This document shows positions 24,441 through 35,210 of a stretch of DNA of 64,000 nucleotides, one piece after another. The translations under genes and the position numbers were made by a program. The notes beneath the pieces are model-generated. The model saw only the letters and a list, made by a program, of their open reading frames with translations. It was not told where the DNA came from and did no database searches. The stretch comes from Cannabis sativa (taxonomy: Eukaryota; Streptophyta; Magnoliopsida; Rosales; Cannabaceae): NCBI RefSeq assembly GCF_029168945.1, contig NC_083605.1:33059280-33123279 (forward strand). Reading direction: 5' to 3'. Each line of letters opens with the position of its first letter. Positions within the stretch are counted from its first letter, which is position 1.

Positions 24441-24799
24441 CAACTTACAGCGTACAACATACAATATATAGATACACCATATAACATATACAAGTCAAAA
24501 TAACCATAATCTATATATCAATTTCACAAACTCATATTGTGTCCATACCACACATTCTCAGTACCATATACATATTCATAATAACAAATTATAAATCATA
24601 TTCCAATAAATAAAGAATTTAAATTTATGCAGATAAACACATACAAAACTATCTAATTTCCTTACCTCAAATCCCGCTGCTTAAGACTTGTTATCTCGTC
24701 AATACTACCTATAATAAGACATGGGTCAAGGCCATAATATTAAAATTCGTACTCTTACAGTACAGTAGAAAGATCACTATTTTTGACCAACAACTACAC

Positions 24800-25560
24800 T
24801 AATTCAGTGAAAGTTGTCTTCATAAAAGTTATAGGAAATTCCATTATCTTTCCAATGATATAAAGATCATTAAAAATGGATTAAAACAAAGAGAGCTATG
24901 ATTATTTTACCGGAAATATTTCTGAGAAAGAATATGGAGTAACGAATTACACGACTTAGCAAAAATACAAACTTTTGACATTGAAAGGTTCAGAACTAGA
25001 AGATAACATCTTCATGAAAGTTTTAGGAAATTAAATTTCCTTTCCAATGATACTAAAATCTTTGAAATTAGAATTATATTCAAAGAGATATTGTAATTTT
25101 AGCAAAACAGTTTTGCAAGAACAAGATTCAAGAAATGAATCACATGATATTGAAGAAAACTAACTTTTTGACGTAGTATGACTTCGAATTAACAAAAAGT
25201 TTCTTCATAAAACTTATGGAAAATCGAATAAGCTTTAAAATCGTATATAGATCATTAAAAATAGATGAGAATTGAGAGAGTTGTTATATTTTAAGTGAAA
25301 GTACTTTTTTCTAGAAATATGAAGAAAATGAATTACAACAACAGCAGAAAGATGATAATTTCCAACATAGAAGAACACCGAATTGGTGAATAGTTTCTGC
25401 ATAAAAAATTTAGACCATAGAATAAGCTTTCCAACGATACAAAAATCTCTGAAAATGGATCAATATCAAGAGAGATATCATCACTTTACTGTAACTTATT
25501 TTTTCTGAAAATGAAAAATATAATAGGTCCGAACCCTAGATAACATTTAGCATTATTGAG
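24800..25560 (-). repeat. Degenerate repeat, four units of about 185 bp
   Basis: Each unit contains CTTTCCAAtGATA (24857, 25039, 25427) or a decayed form (25229), followed by a TC(A/T)TTGAAAAT-like and a CAAAGAGAGCTATGATTATTTTAC-type block. Read on the minus strand, each unit has the order CATA(A/G)CTCTC, then about 30 bases later ATATC(A/G)TTGGAAAG, the same pair of boxes seen in other LTRs of this window. A fifth related block lies at about 25985-26065. Confidence 0.6.
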
Positions 25561-26869
25561 CAAGAAAATATTTCATACCTCTTCACAACTTTCTATTTGA
25601 TGTCTCAAGCCCGCAAGCCTTGATTATAAATCCAAAACTTTAAGAATGAAGGTAGAAAAATAAGAAGAAGTGTGGAAGGTTTAAGAGGAGCAACCATGAA
25701 GAAGAATGAGGCTTTGACTAATTGGTGTGGAGAGGAGAAATAAAACTATAATAGTTTAGGGTTTGATAAAAAAAAACATGTACTGAAGATTATGAGATAT
25801 CGTATTCTAATAGGTTTAGGTTAACTAAAAATAATAATGTATAATAAAATGCTAAAATATTATTAAATCAACAAATATCTAATTTTTAAATTTTAAAAGT
25901 AAGTCCTCTATCTCGTAACTTTAGGCTAAGTTTTGACCTAGAAAACTTCTGAATTATGATATAACTATTTCTACAAAATTTATAGATCTTTGAATTATCT
26001 TTCCAACACTACTGGAATTACCTCAATCGAAGCTCTAAAACTCTAGATATGATTATTTTACTAAAACATTTTTTAATCCTACGAATTTATCCAAACCTAC
26101 GAATTTTTTAACATTAATTCCATTATAATGTTATTTAATGCACCGATACAATAAATTTAATCCACTAAATAATTTATAAAACTCTAATAGACTTTCATAT
26201 TGGGCTTTAATTGAGTAATTATCCTAATTCGTAAAAATACCATAATTTTACCTTGACACTTACTACAATTTCAACTATGTTTAGAAATCTATCAATACTA
26301 CTCTAAGCAATTATCTCTATTCACTATTAGTAGAAATAAATAAAATACTTATTCTCACACAAATTGTATAACAAATAAAATTTAAAATATATGTATATTT
26401 TCATCGGGTATTACATTTGGATTGGTCGGAAGCTCCTCAGCCCTGGAATCCATCGTTTTTTGCTCCGATTGAGGCTTGAAATCTATAGGAACAAATGAAA
26501 AATGGTTGGTGCATCTGGGTATTATGAGTTTGGAATGATGAACTTCTAAACTCAAAATGGACATTTTGGCAGGAAAGAAATAATCCATTATGAAAATAGA
26601 TCTCACTAAAGAGTCAGAAGGTTTCTGAAAAATGACAAGCTTGAGCCGCCCTTTTATACACGAAGTCCAGTGACAAGAAAGCCAAAGATTGAGAAATCTA
26701 ACGGTTGGAAGTTGTGCAAAATATGAATAGGCAATTCACAATGACTCTCGAAACCGTACAATCGCCAGAATTAAAAGATGCATTTTTTCCAAGAAAATAT
26801 CTTGACGAAAATGCCCTTTGTAATTATTAAAAAGTCCTTTTTACTAAAAAGAACTTTTTAAGAGGCAAT

Positions 26870-27777
26870 TGTTATACCCAAAATTCAGCTGGAGGACATG
26901 TGTCAAGATAAAGGGAATGTGAATCAGTGCAATAGCTTTTTATAGAATAACTCATAATTACGTAAGTATTAGAGTATATTTGTAACCCGCTGACTGTAAG
27001 GTCTTAGGCGAGGAATCAATGTACAAACTTGCAGTTAGTGTATTAGCGAGAAACCATATGTTGTTAAAGGTGAATAGCGAGGCACCGGAGAAGAGTGCTG
27101 CATACCTTAGCTTGCAATAAGCAAACTAAGGGTAAAAGTTGGATCGGCTCGAAGAACAAGTATGCGAGATGACCATCTCACTATGATAAGACTTCCTTCA
27201 TCCAACTAACAAGAGCGAGGCTCATACACCTGGCAAGTTAGAAGATTTCTTTATACCTGTGATCGACATACATTGTCGACCTCGGAAAGAAGAATGGTCC
27301 CAGCTCACCATTGGGATCACTATAATCAAGTTTCTGTCGAGACATCTCCAGATTCAACAATTAAAGACGTGTTTAATACACGATATTTTTAACCCTATAA
27401 AGCGGGTAAATAATAGTTGTGCGATTTTTAAAATCATACACCGCATTTACATTTCGTGATATGTAATCAGATCCCACGATTTTAGGGATAATGGCTGTAA
27501 ACATACTTTGGTCAGCTTTGTAATTAACTGCCACTATGCAATTATAAATAGTGGCAAACCATCTCAAAATGGGGACGAAAAAACTCTTATGAAAGAGGCC
27601 CCAAAAAAATACTCAGAAATCTGAATAAGATTGACTCGTGGACTATGCAGAATTTTAACTGCAAAACCATGTAAAAAAACCCTGTGTCCATATATTATTT
27701 TTTTATAGCTTTTATTTTTTCTGTGTTAAATTATCATCGTGAGGCTCAAATTTGGTTAACGAAAATATGCGTTAACA
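26870..27777 (+). repeat. 3' LTR of the Tat element
   Basis: 908 bp, from TGTTATACCCAAAATTC to GCGTTAACA. It is preceded by the polypurine-like TTTTTAAGAGGCAAT. A TATA box TTATAAATAGTGGC lies at 27542-27555. It is about 90-95% similar to the clipped left LTR by eye. Confidence 0.82.
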
Positions 27778-28198
27778 GTATTACCATAAGGTTTAATAAT
27801 CAGATTAGCAATTCTAACTAGATTAATTATGTATTAATGAGAAACTATATTATTATATGATTTAATATGTGATACTGTTATGATTTATTACATTCTAAGA
27901 CCCCATTCGTGTGTAAGTGGCATTTTTGTAATTTTGACTCGAGAAGGGTAAAATCGTAATTTTATGATATACTGTGCTTATGGACTATATTATTATATAG
28001 TATGTTTAATCTATCTGACTATAGGTGTTTTCTAATAAGTTGGCGTGGTATAGTCACAACCGGATATTTTGTGCCGAACCGGGTTCGGTGCCCAAAATAT
28101 ATTTTCGAGATTTATTTATGGCATTTATGATATAAATACTAAAATATGATTTATATGTGAGTATGGAATGACAAAATTACCCTTGTTATATGTAGACC

Positions 28199-28303
<105 letters not shown>

Positions 28304-28857
28304 TGTGTATCTCTTATCAAATTTGGAAGGAAGGCTTGAATTGGTGTGGGTTTGTGTGATTCTTTTACATAAAGCTAGAGGAAGTTGTGGTAAACCTTTC
28401 TAATTTTTTTAACTTGTGTGAATTTCGATATTTTAAGGTTTCATAGTGATGTTCTTCATGTTCTTGAGCTTTTGGTTGCATGTTGATGAAAATAATGTTA
28501 GTTGTGATGATTTTGGTGTGCTTTTGCTATTAGGATCATGCTAGTAGCTTCATGTTGTGTAGGGTGTTTTTTAATTTGGTTTTAAGTGTGTAATTTCTGG
28601 AAACCTACTTGAATTTTTGGGAATTTCTTTGAAGGTTTGGAAGCTTGAGTTTCAAGCTTGTGAATTTTGAGCAATTGTGTTGATTGTGTAATGTTGAGCT
28701 TTGTGTATGATTTATGTTGGGTGTTTTGAGCATATATTCTGATGTATTAATGCCTGGAAACACTTTGGTTTAGCATGAATTTTTGTTGTTGTAGGTGAAG
28801 TTAGGATTGAGTTTAGGCATTTTCGGGCCTTAAAATGGGATTTTTGGGTTTTCTGGT

Positions 28858-29015
28858 CCCACTCGCCGCGGCCAGACTTTTGGTCACTGCGACCAAGTCT
28901 GGCAGAGAGCAATCCCAATTTTCTCGATTTTGTTTTGGCCATAACTTTTGACTCGAGACTTCGTTTTGGAGGTTCTTTATATCGTTGGAAAGCTAGTTTT
29001 GAGCTCTATGTGTTA
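28858..29015 (+). repeat. GC-rich motif plus CATAAC/GTTGGAAAG boxes
   Basis: CCACTCGCCGCGGCCAGAC (28859-28877) and a diverged partner (CACTGCGACCAAGTCTGG) form an imperfect inverted pair with arms CCAGACTTTTGGTC and GACCAAGTCTGG. GGCCATAACTTTTG follows at 28937, then TATATCGTTGGAAAGCTAG at 28978. It is the third example of the same module order in the window. Confidence 0.65.
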
Positions 29016-29375
29016 ATATATAAATAAAATTCAAATTATGTGTATATGTGAAAGTGAATTTGAGATTAACCCTATTTGTGTAAAATTCTAAGAACGTGTG
29101 ATTAGGATTATCGGCGCTTGCTCAGGAACACCCAGAGATTTAGAATATCCACATACTTAGATTACCAGGTAACATAGTAAATTAGCACATAGAGTTTAGC
29201 GCAGTGGCGCTCATGTATGTAATTTTGTATACGTTCTGTGAGAAACTGAGATTAGGGTTATTATCCTAAATTTAGCGATTATGTGATTTAGAGTTATTAC
29301 TCTAGTATTTAAGTGAATATGAATGCAATGTTATACTTTATATGTTGAACTGGAAAGAATTATGCGCATAAGGTA

Positions 29376-30152
29376 TGTTGCCCCTGATTTCGCCCAATAT
29401 ACGTGGACCAGTCAAACAGGGACACGTGGATCAGATAACTTGTAAATATTTGATAAGTCTTTGCACGCCACAAGGAAGCACCCTGGGCATAGGTCCCGGA
29501 GGAGGCACCCGGAGTACAAGGTGCTCCCGGAAGATCGCATAGCATAAAGCCCCTCCAAGAAGTGTCAGGACTCTCCTGAGCAATCAAGTTGCATTTAATG
29601 CTGCATGGGAGGAAGCGTGTTGGGACTGCAACACGCAATAAAGTCTGACGGCACAACCTCCAAACAGCAGCGCCACAGTAATGATCATTTAAGTCTAGCG
29701 ACGGCTACTCTGCGAAGAGTCACATCAATCACAAGGCAAAAAGGACATTCCTCATAAAAACCCTACAGCACCTAGGGATTTGACCATGCATTACCCATGG
29801 CATATTCATTGGGAATACCCAACTTTATGGATACTTACAGATACGTTTGTAAGAACAATTCTAGGGATTACCCCACCAAAAAAACTATAAATACCCCCTC
29901 AAAATTTAATGGGATCGAGAATCTTGGGTTGCATATGAGCAAGAAGAGCAAATACTCACCAAGAACATTCTCTGTATTTATAAGGGTAACATTCCCTCAA
30001 GTGTGGAATCTGTATTAAATACATCCATTAATAACAAAGACTCGTGGACTAAGGCTCATTAACGCCCCAACCACGTAAAAATCCTTATCTCACTTTCTTA
30101 CGGCTCAATATTATAATTATATTTTAATAGTTGCCGAAAATCTCGGTCAACA
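29376..30152 (+). mobile_element. Tat-lineage solo LTR, 777 bp
   Basis: Starts TGTTGCCCCTGATTTCGCCC, ends GAAAATCTCGGTCAACA, and carries AGGTA on both sides (29371-29375 and 30153-30157). A TATA box ACTATAAATACCCCC lies at 29884-29898, and the U5 phrase GACTCGTGGACTAAGGC at 30041 is shared in form with the other Tat LTRs. No internal element sequence remains. Confidence 0.9.
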
Positions 30153-30727
30153 AGGTATAATTAGGTTAGACTCAGTTATTAAAATCGAGATAAACCATTC
30201 TAAGGCCTTATTATAAATAGAAGTTTGAGCGTAACACGTCGGTTTATGTCAAATAGACAATAGATGCAGTGGCATTAATATTTATATCATTTTTTTTATT
30301 AAATTGCATATTGTTATTTATATTGTCTTGCTAGACCTTGGCAAGTGCTCTATTGTGCAGGAAAGGGTAAATCTGTTGTTGATCAGCCATGAGATGGAGG
30401 GCTTTACGATGTATTGTACATGTTTAGGCCAAGCTAGACCACTAGGGTTGGGTCTACCAGGAGAAAATATCGTAATCCTTGCTTTTGCCGCTTAGGTCAG
30501 CGTGTATTGATAACTTGTAATATTTTGCAAAGTTTTTACGGGATCTCGAAATAAGAAAGTTATTTTTTTTTGGATGTTTGTTATAAAGTTTAAAAATTAC
30601 AAGTTATAATTTTATTCTGTATATGTGTTACAGTTTAATTTCCGATCTTAGCTCTTGTAATCCCAATTTAGTTGGATTAGCGTTGTTTAGTCGTTGTTTG
30701 TGACATGCCCATTGTTAGGGTGTTACA

Positions 30728-31309
30728 TCTTTAGACTTGCATCTTAGGTTTCTTATCTTTTTTTCCACAAAAAAAATGAAAATAAATGTGTTAATTGTAG
30801 TAGTGCTCTCATAAGAGCATCTTCAACTACACTCTCTAAACATACTCATTAGCTAAAATAAGGAGTGAGATCTAAGAAAATAAGCTTCTACTATACAAAA
30901 AATGAGAGCTCTCTAAGTGTAACTATTTTTTGCTAATATTTTTTAATATTATTTTAATCAAAAAAATTATTATTTATATTAGGGTGTTTAGGTTTTTCAA
31001 ATATTCTTCTTGCTACAGCTGCACCTCTCTTCTACGATTACGGTTCTAATGGGTTTTTAACTTCTTCTCTTCTTCTTTTTCAGATCACAGGTAGGGTTAT
31101 GTTCTATTGTGTTCAAGCTTTTAATCTTTCTACTCCTCTTCAAATCACGGTTGGGATTAGAGATATTAGATTCTAGTTTTAAAAATTCAGTCATAAAGTC
31201 TGAACATTTCTTCCCCAACTAAAAAACTCACCACACGTGATTAAATGACCTAAAGTATAAATTGGTTTTGAATGCTCTGTTTTTTTTTCTTCTTTTGGTT
31301 CTTTGGCAG
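30728..31309. other. Intergenic, MITE-like start but no gene
   Basis: AAGAGCATCTTCAACTACACTCTC at about 30815-30838 (shown here in two parts in other plants as a MITE-like start) has no matching end that I can find. The rest is AT- and CT-rich without ORFs. Confidence 0.4.
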
Positions 31310-31686
31310 TGGTACCATGGCACCAGACATGGCTGAAGCTTAAGCCATTAAAGAGACGTTAAGTTGGATCAAGGATCATGAATGGCATAATGTAGAACTC
31401 GAGTCCGATTGTCTCTTAATTGTCCAAGATATTCGAAGTAACATCACCATGGTTTCGCCTCTTAGGGGAGTGGTGATGGACTGTCGAAAGCTTCTATCTA
31501 TTTTAAACAATGTTTCTTTATTTTTTATTAAACGATCTGCTAATATGACTGCGCACAGCTTTGCTAGAGCCTCATATTCTTTTCCAGATCGAGTTTTCAA
31601 TGGGAGGGATGTTCCTACTGAATTACGCTCTTGTCTTTTGGCTAATTTAGCAAATTAATAAAATTCCAATTTGCATTAAAAAAAAA
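31310..31686 (+). pseudogene. 5'-truncated L1-type LINE, RNase H-like tail
   Basis: The frame reads MAEA, a TAA stop, then AIKETLSWIKDHEWHNVELESDC, the typical C-terminal RNase H-like (RVT_3) domain found at the end of plant LINE ORF2, down to LLANLAN and the stop at 31657. It is followed by AATAAAATTCC and a short A-run (31677-31686). The first in-frame stop (31340) marks it as dead. Only about 110 codons of an ORF2 that is normally over 1000 are left, as usual for LINE copies. Confidence 0.78.
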
Positions 31687-33136
31687 CACTATTATTTTTT
31701 TTATTATTTTATAAAGTTAATTTATAGTTTGACAAATTCAAATTATAAAATATTACTAAAATAATAAAATATAAATTAAAATAAGAAACATAATTGAAGG
31801 AACAACAATAAAAATAACTCTCTATTTTAAGTAAAAAAAAATAGAAAGTACCACTACAAATACCCTATCAAGCAAATGAAAGTGGCGCCCGTCCTCTTTT
31901 CTCACTTCTTAAAAAAAAAAAAAAAGTAGTTATACAGTTAAAAACATCAAAATATATATATATATATATATATATAAAGGAAGGTTTTGAAGAGTTGAGG
32001 TGGCTTCATCTCCTTCTATGTTCCTACTTTCTCTAATTTATAGTTTTTCTCATTTTTTAATTTTTTAAACTATTTTTACTAATTTAATTTTATCTTTAAT
32101 TCAATTCAATAAAAATAATTCAAAAGACATCCTATTTAATATTTATTATTTATGTTATATTAATATTCTATTATTAATTGTTAAAACTATTTGTATTCTT
32201 CTACTAAAAAATTAAAAACTATTGGTATTCTTTATATAGCTCTTACCCCTCTGTGTGTATATATATAGTCTCAAATACAACTTAAAGTTTTGTATCTACT
32301 CTTCACTCTTAATTTAGAAGTTTTTATTATTATTTACTTTTTCTAATTCATATTTTTTATTTTCAAATTATTTAGCCATGACTATTTATTTTTAAAGTTT
32401 TGTTATTATTATTTTTTTTTTTTTTCTAATTCTTGATGTTGTTTTTCTTCTTCTTCTCCATATTACTATGACAATTGGATACTCATAGACAAATTTTTCT
32501 CTCATAGCAAATTACCATGAAAATGGCTATTTGTAGACAAATTCTTCTTCACTAGATATTTGCATCAAACATAAGGAGAACATCCAATTTAAAAGGTCAT
32601 GTGGTGTTCTCTTCTACTTTATCTAATTTATCATCTTTTTTTTTTTTTTGTATTTAATTTATACTAATAACAAAAATTAATTGATAAAAAATAGAAATCT
32701 AATTGACATTTTATATTGGATTTTTTATACATAGTGACAGTAATAATAATATTTATTATCTCATATTTCACATACTATATCTATTTAATTAAATAAAAAA
32801 CCCAACACTAAATTATTTTTAATATTTAATAATAATATCATCATCTTTCTATTTTGTGGTGATTTTAGATTTTTTATTTTTATTTTTTATACTAACACTA
32901 AATTAAAACCAACTAATAAAAAGAAATTAATCATCAATGACTTATAGTATTCTAAAACATGGCTTATAGTATTCTAAAATAAAAATAAAAACTATTTATA
33001 TATGATAATTATAACATTATAAAATATGTATTAACTATTTAAATTCTACCATTAAAAACAAAAACTATTTGTATTCTTTGTATTTATTTATGAGACTTTT
33101 CATCATCACCCAAACTATTCACCATTCTTGCCATAC

Positions 33137-33171
<35 letters not shown>

Positions 33172-33916
33172 CATACTATTGCTCAATGACATGAAAAAGA
33201 CATAGAGACTATTGTATATACCATAACAATATAGATTTTAGAGCTTGAAGTTTTTTTTTTTAAAAAAAAATGATCATATAGGATTGGGAAGAGCGTCAAA
33301 CTATTGGTATGATTATGATTAATAAGGTATGTATTTTTTTAATTTCTATTAGTACTTTTGAATATGTCATATTATATGGCTCTTTCATGATATTTTTCAT
33401 CACCAAAACTCCCCAATATTTTTATTGTACTGTGAATATATATATCCTACTATTACTCAATGTTAGACATATAAAGAAGACATAAAAGAGACTGCTATCA
33501 TATATACCATATAATATATATATATTATAGAACTTGAAGGTTTTTTACAAAATTATCATATGAGATAGGAAAGGAAAGTTATTGGTATGATTATAATTAA
33601 TAAGGTATGTATTCTTCATTTTCACATATTATTGTGTAATGTACGAATTTTTTTTTGTATACATTCTCATATATATATTTATATATAATATATTATTTTA
33701 AGCAATCACCTTACATATAAAATGAATTTCAGGAAAAGGCTTAAGCAATCACCAATTTATATGAAATGGATTTTAAAATTGTAGATCCAACAAGGCTCAT
33801 CATATTGAAATACAAGATCATTTATAAAGTCTTGATCCCTACATAGTGATGAGAGCATCAATAGTGATATGAAGAGCTAACTTACACTATTACAGATGGA
33901 TAGTTATGGAATGATC
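31687..33916. other. AT-rich intergenic DNA with simple repeats
   Basis: No gene. It holds an A-run (31911-31925), TA microsatellites (31951-31976, 33143-33166), and one tandem duplication (33092-33640). Splice donor-like AAG|GTATGT occurs at the end of both copies of the duplication, but no coding frame supports exons. Confidence 0.55.
33092..33640. repeat. Direct duplication, offset 288 bp
   Basis: ATTGGTATGATTATGATTAA at 33303 recurs at 33591 with one change. The preceding text (TTTTCATCA, CTATTGCTCAATG, AGAGACT, ATACCATA, GATCATATAGGA) also matches in order. The copies are diverged, with a TA repeat expanded in the first. Confidence 0.7.
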
Positions 33917-34378
33917 TGTAAAGTCCTTTTTTGGCAAGTTAGGTGACAAAATAATTTTTCCTTTTTATGGTAAGATTGCTATGCATTCATTTTCGAAATC
34001 TTACCTCTTTTATTCGGTTATTAGCTGCCATTTTTCTTGTTTGGAAAGTTGCACTTTCAGCTGAACTTTCCTTTGTTGAAAACTTCTCAAAAGAGAAGGA
34101 ATTCTCTTTTGGAAAGTTGTCTTTTTTAGGGAAACCTTGTTTATTGCCTTTTCCTTATTGATTTCGATTGTATCTTGATACAATCAGAATATCTAATCTG
34201 TTTTTGGCAGGAATCAAGCATTGAAAGAAGATCGGACCCGATTTTAGTAAGTTTCCCGTTTCTGGGCAGATCTGCTTTGTCAGCAACCGAATCTGATGTA
34301 GCAGATCGTGTTTCTTTTGGAAAGTTTTTGTACAGCTGCTAATTCGAACTTGTGGTTGCCTCTTTGGTTTCTATGATC

Positions 34379-34386
34379 TATAAATA
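34379..34386 (+). promoter_or_regulatory. LTR promoter TATA box
   Basis: TATAAATA in the context GATCTATAAATAGAGCC. Transcription should start some 25-35 bp downstream, near 34412. The same box lies at 52224-52231 in the 3' LTR. Confidence 0.8.
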
Positions 34387-34570
34387 GAGCCTAGAGAGCA
34401 ACCATTCGAATTACCTCTTCCATTATTCATTTTCTACATTTATCTTTTGAGAGAAGAGAGTCTTTCTTTGTTTTGTGAGAGCCTAGTTGTTCATCTAGGT
34501 TCTAGTTGTTCTATTTCTGTTCTTACTCTATCCTAGAGGTTGTGAAGAACTACTTGACTGAACAAGAGAT

Positions 34571-34782
34571 TGGTCTTCGGGAGAAGACTTGATAAAGCCT
34601 TACTTCGGGAGGAAGTAAGCACTTGGTCTTCGGGAGAAGACTTGATAAAGCCTTACTTCGGGAGGAAGTAAGCACTTGGTCTTCGGGAGAAGACTTGTTG
34701 AAGCCTTACTTCGGGAGGAAGTAAGCACTTGGTCTTCGGGAGAAGACTTGTTGAAGCCTTACTTCGGGAGGAAGTAAGCACT
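34571..34782 (+). repeat. 53 bp hairpin repeat, four copies, in the LTR leader
   Basis: Units begin at 34571, 34624, 34677 and 34730. Each has two perfect hairpins: arms GTCTTC and GAAGAC around GGGA (34573-34588 in unit 1), and arms CTTACTTC and GAAGTAAG around GGGAG (34599-34619). The array is downstream of the TATA box, so it should be in the RNA. The 3' LTR has only two copies (52416-52521), showing that the number changes quickly. Confidence 0.93.
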
Positions 34783-35154
34783 CACACTTCAAAGACGAAG
34801 GGAGTTCGGGCTTTAAGGTGTTTCAAGAAGTCAGATTCATAAAGTGGATTACAAAGGATTGCAGCAATACTTTAGAGGGAGTCTAAACTTGTTTAAGTCA
34901 ATTGTCTTTGTAATTTTGATACTTTATTAATTGATTTCATTCTCTGGGCGTGGCCCCGTGGACTAGGAGTGTTCGTGAGAACACTGATACCACGTATAAA
35001 TCTCTTGTGTCAAGTTATTTATTTTTCTGCAATTATTTTATATTCTGCCTGTTCAGTTTTGTTGTAGCAGAATTACTTTCTGCTGCTGCAAACGCTTACA
35101 GTTTTTATATTTTCGTATATACAACTGACATTTGCAAAAACACGGTTTTTCAAT

Positions 35155-35166
35155 TGGTATCAGAGC
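35155..35166 (+). other. Primer binding site, initiator Met tRNA
   Basis: TGGTATCAGAGC two bases after the LTR end. It is complementary to the 3' end of plant initiator methionine tRNA, the usual primer of plant copia elements. Confidence 0.93.
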
Positions 35167-35210
35167 AGGACACTAAACTCTTAGTGTGGTCCTATAATGT
35201 TTTTGTTAGA

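Larger units (their letters stand above)
23433..26415 (-). mobile_element. Chromovirus-type solo LTR, about 3 kb
   Basis: Starts TGTAACACCCTAATATTTTG and ends CATCGGGTATTACA, with TTTGG on both sides (23428-23432 and 26416-26420). No gag or pol sequence lies inside, so this is a long solo LTR. Orientation is minus, by analogy with the gypsy element at 41859-50468 whose LTRs start TGTAACACCCC on the plus strand. The segment around 23765-23805 (AAGTAAGGGGTGAGCTAAAA) resembles the matching part of those LTRs (CCCGTGAGCTAACGCCCAG, 42169). It contains two tandem arrays. Confidence 0.78.
20815..27777 (+). mobile_element. Ty3/gypsy Tat-lineage element, internally deleted
   Basis: Two related LTRs (20815-21706 and 26870-27777) flank an interior that keeps only the last part of integrase and a long 3' region. 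The right LTR begins TGTTATACCC and ends GCGTTAACA. The left one lacks about the first dozen bases and the last 13. Tat elements have a long noncoding 3' part after pol, tandem repeats there, and sometimes an extra antisense ORF, and all three are seen here. No target duplication could be found, as expected if the left edge was eroded. A chromovirus-type solo LTR later inserted into the 3' region (23433-26415). Confidence 0.8.
33917..35152 (+). repeat. 5' LTR of the SIRE-like element
   Basis: 1236 bp from TGTAAAGTCC to CGGTTTTTCA. It is 116 bp longer than the 3' LTR: 106 bp are two extra copies of the 53 bp hairpin repeat, and 10 bp (TTTGCAAAAA at 35131) are extra near the end. It provides the promoter and the leader start. 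Confidence 0.96.

Noticed and set aside
30815..31860. MITE beginning AAGAGCATCTTCAAC at 30815.
   Set aside because: No matching inverted end or target duplication could be found by eye.
34571..34782. Regular 53 bp repeats as a CRISPR-like array.
   Set aside because: Units are contiguous without variable spacers, lie in a plant LTR, and the partner LTR shares them. It is a tandem repeat.
34950..35210. Upstream extension of copia GAG from 34950, giving a hydrophobic N-terminus that could look like a signal peptide.
   Set aside because: This part lies inside the LTR and crosses the primer binding site. The conserved GAG start fits the ATG at 35211.
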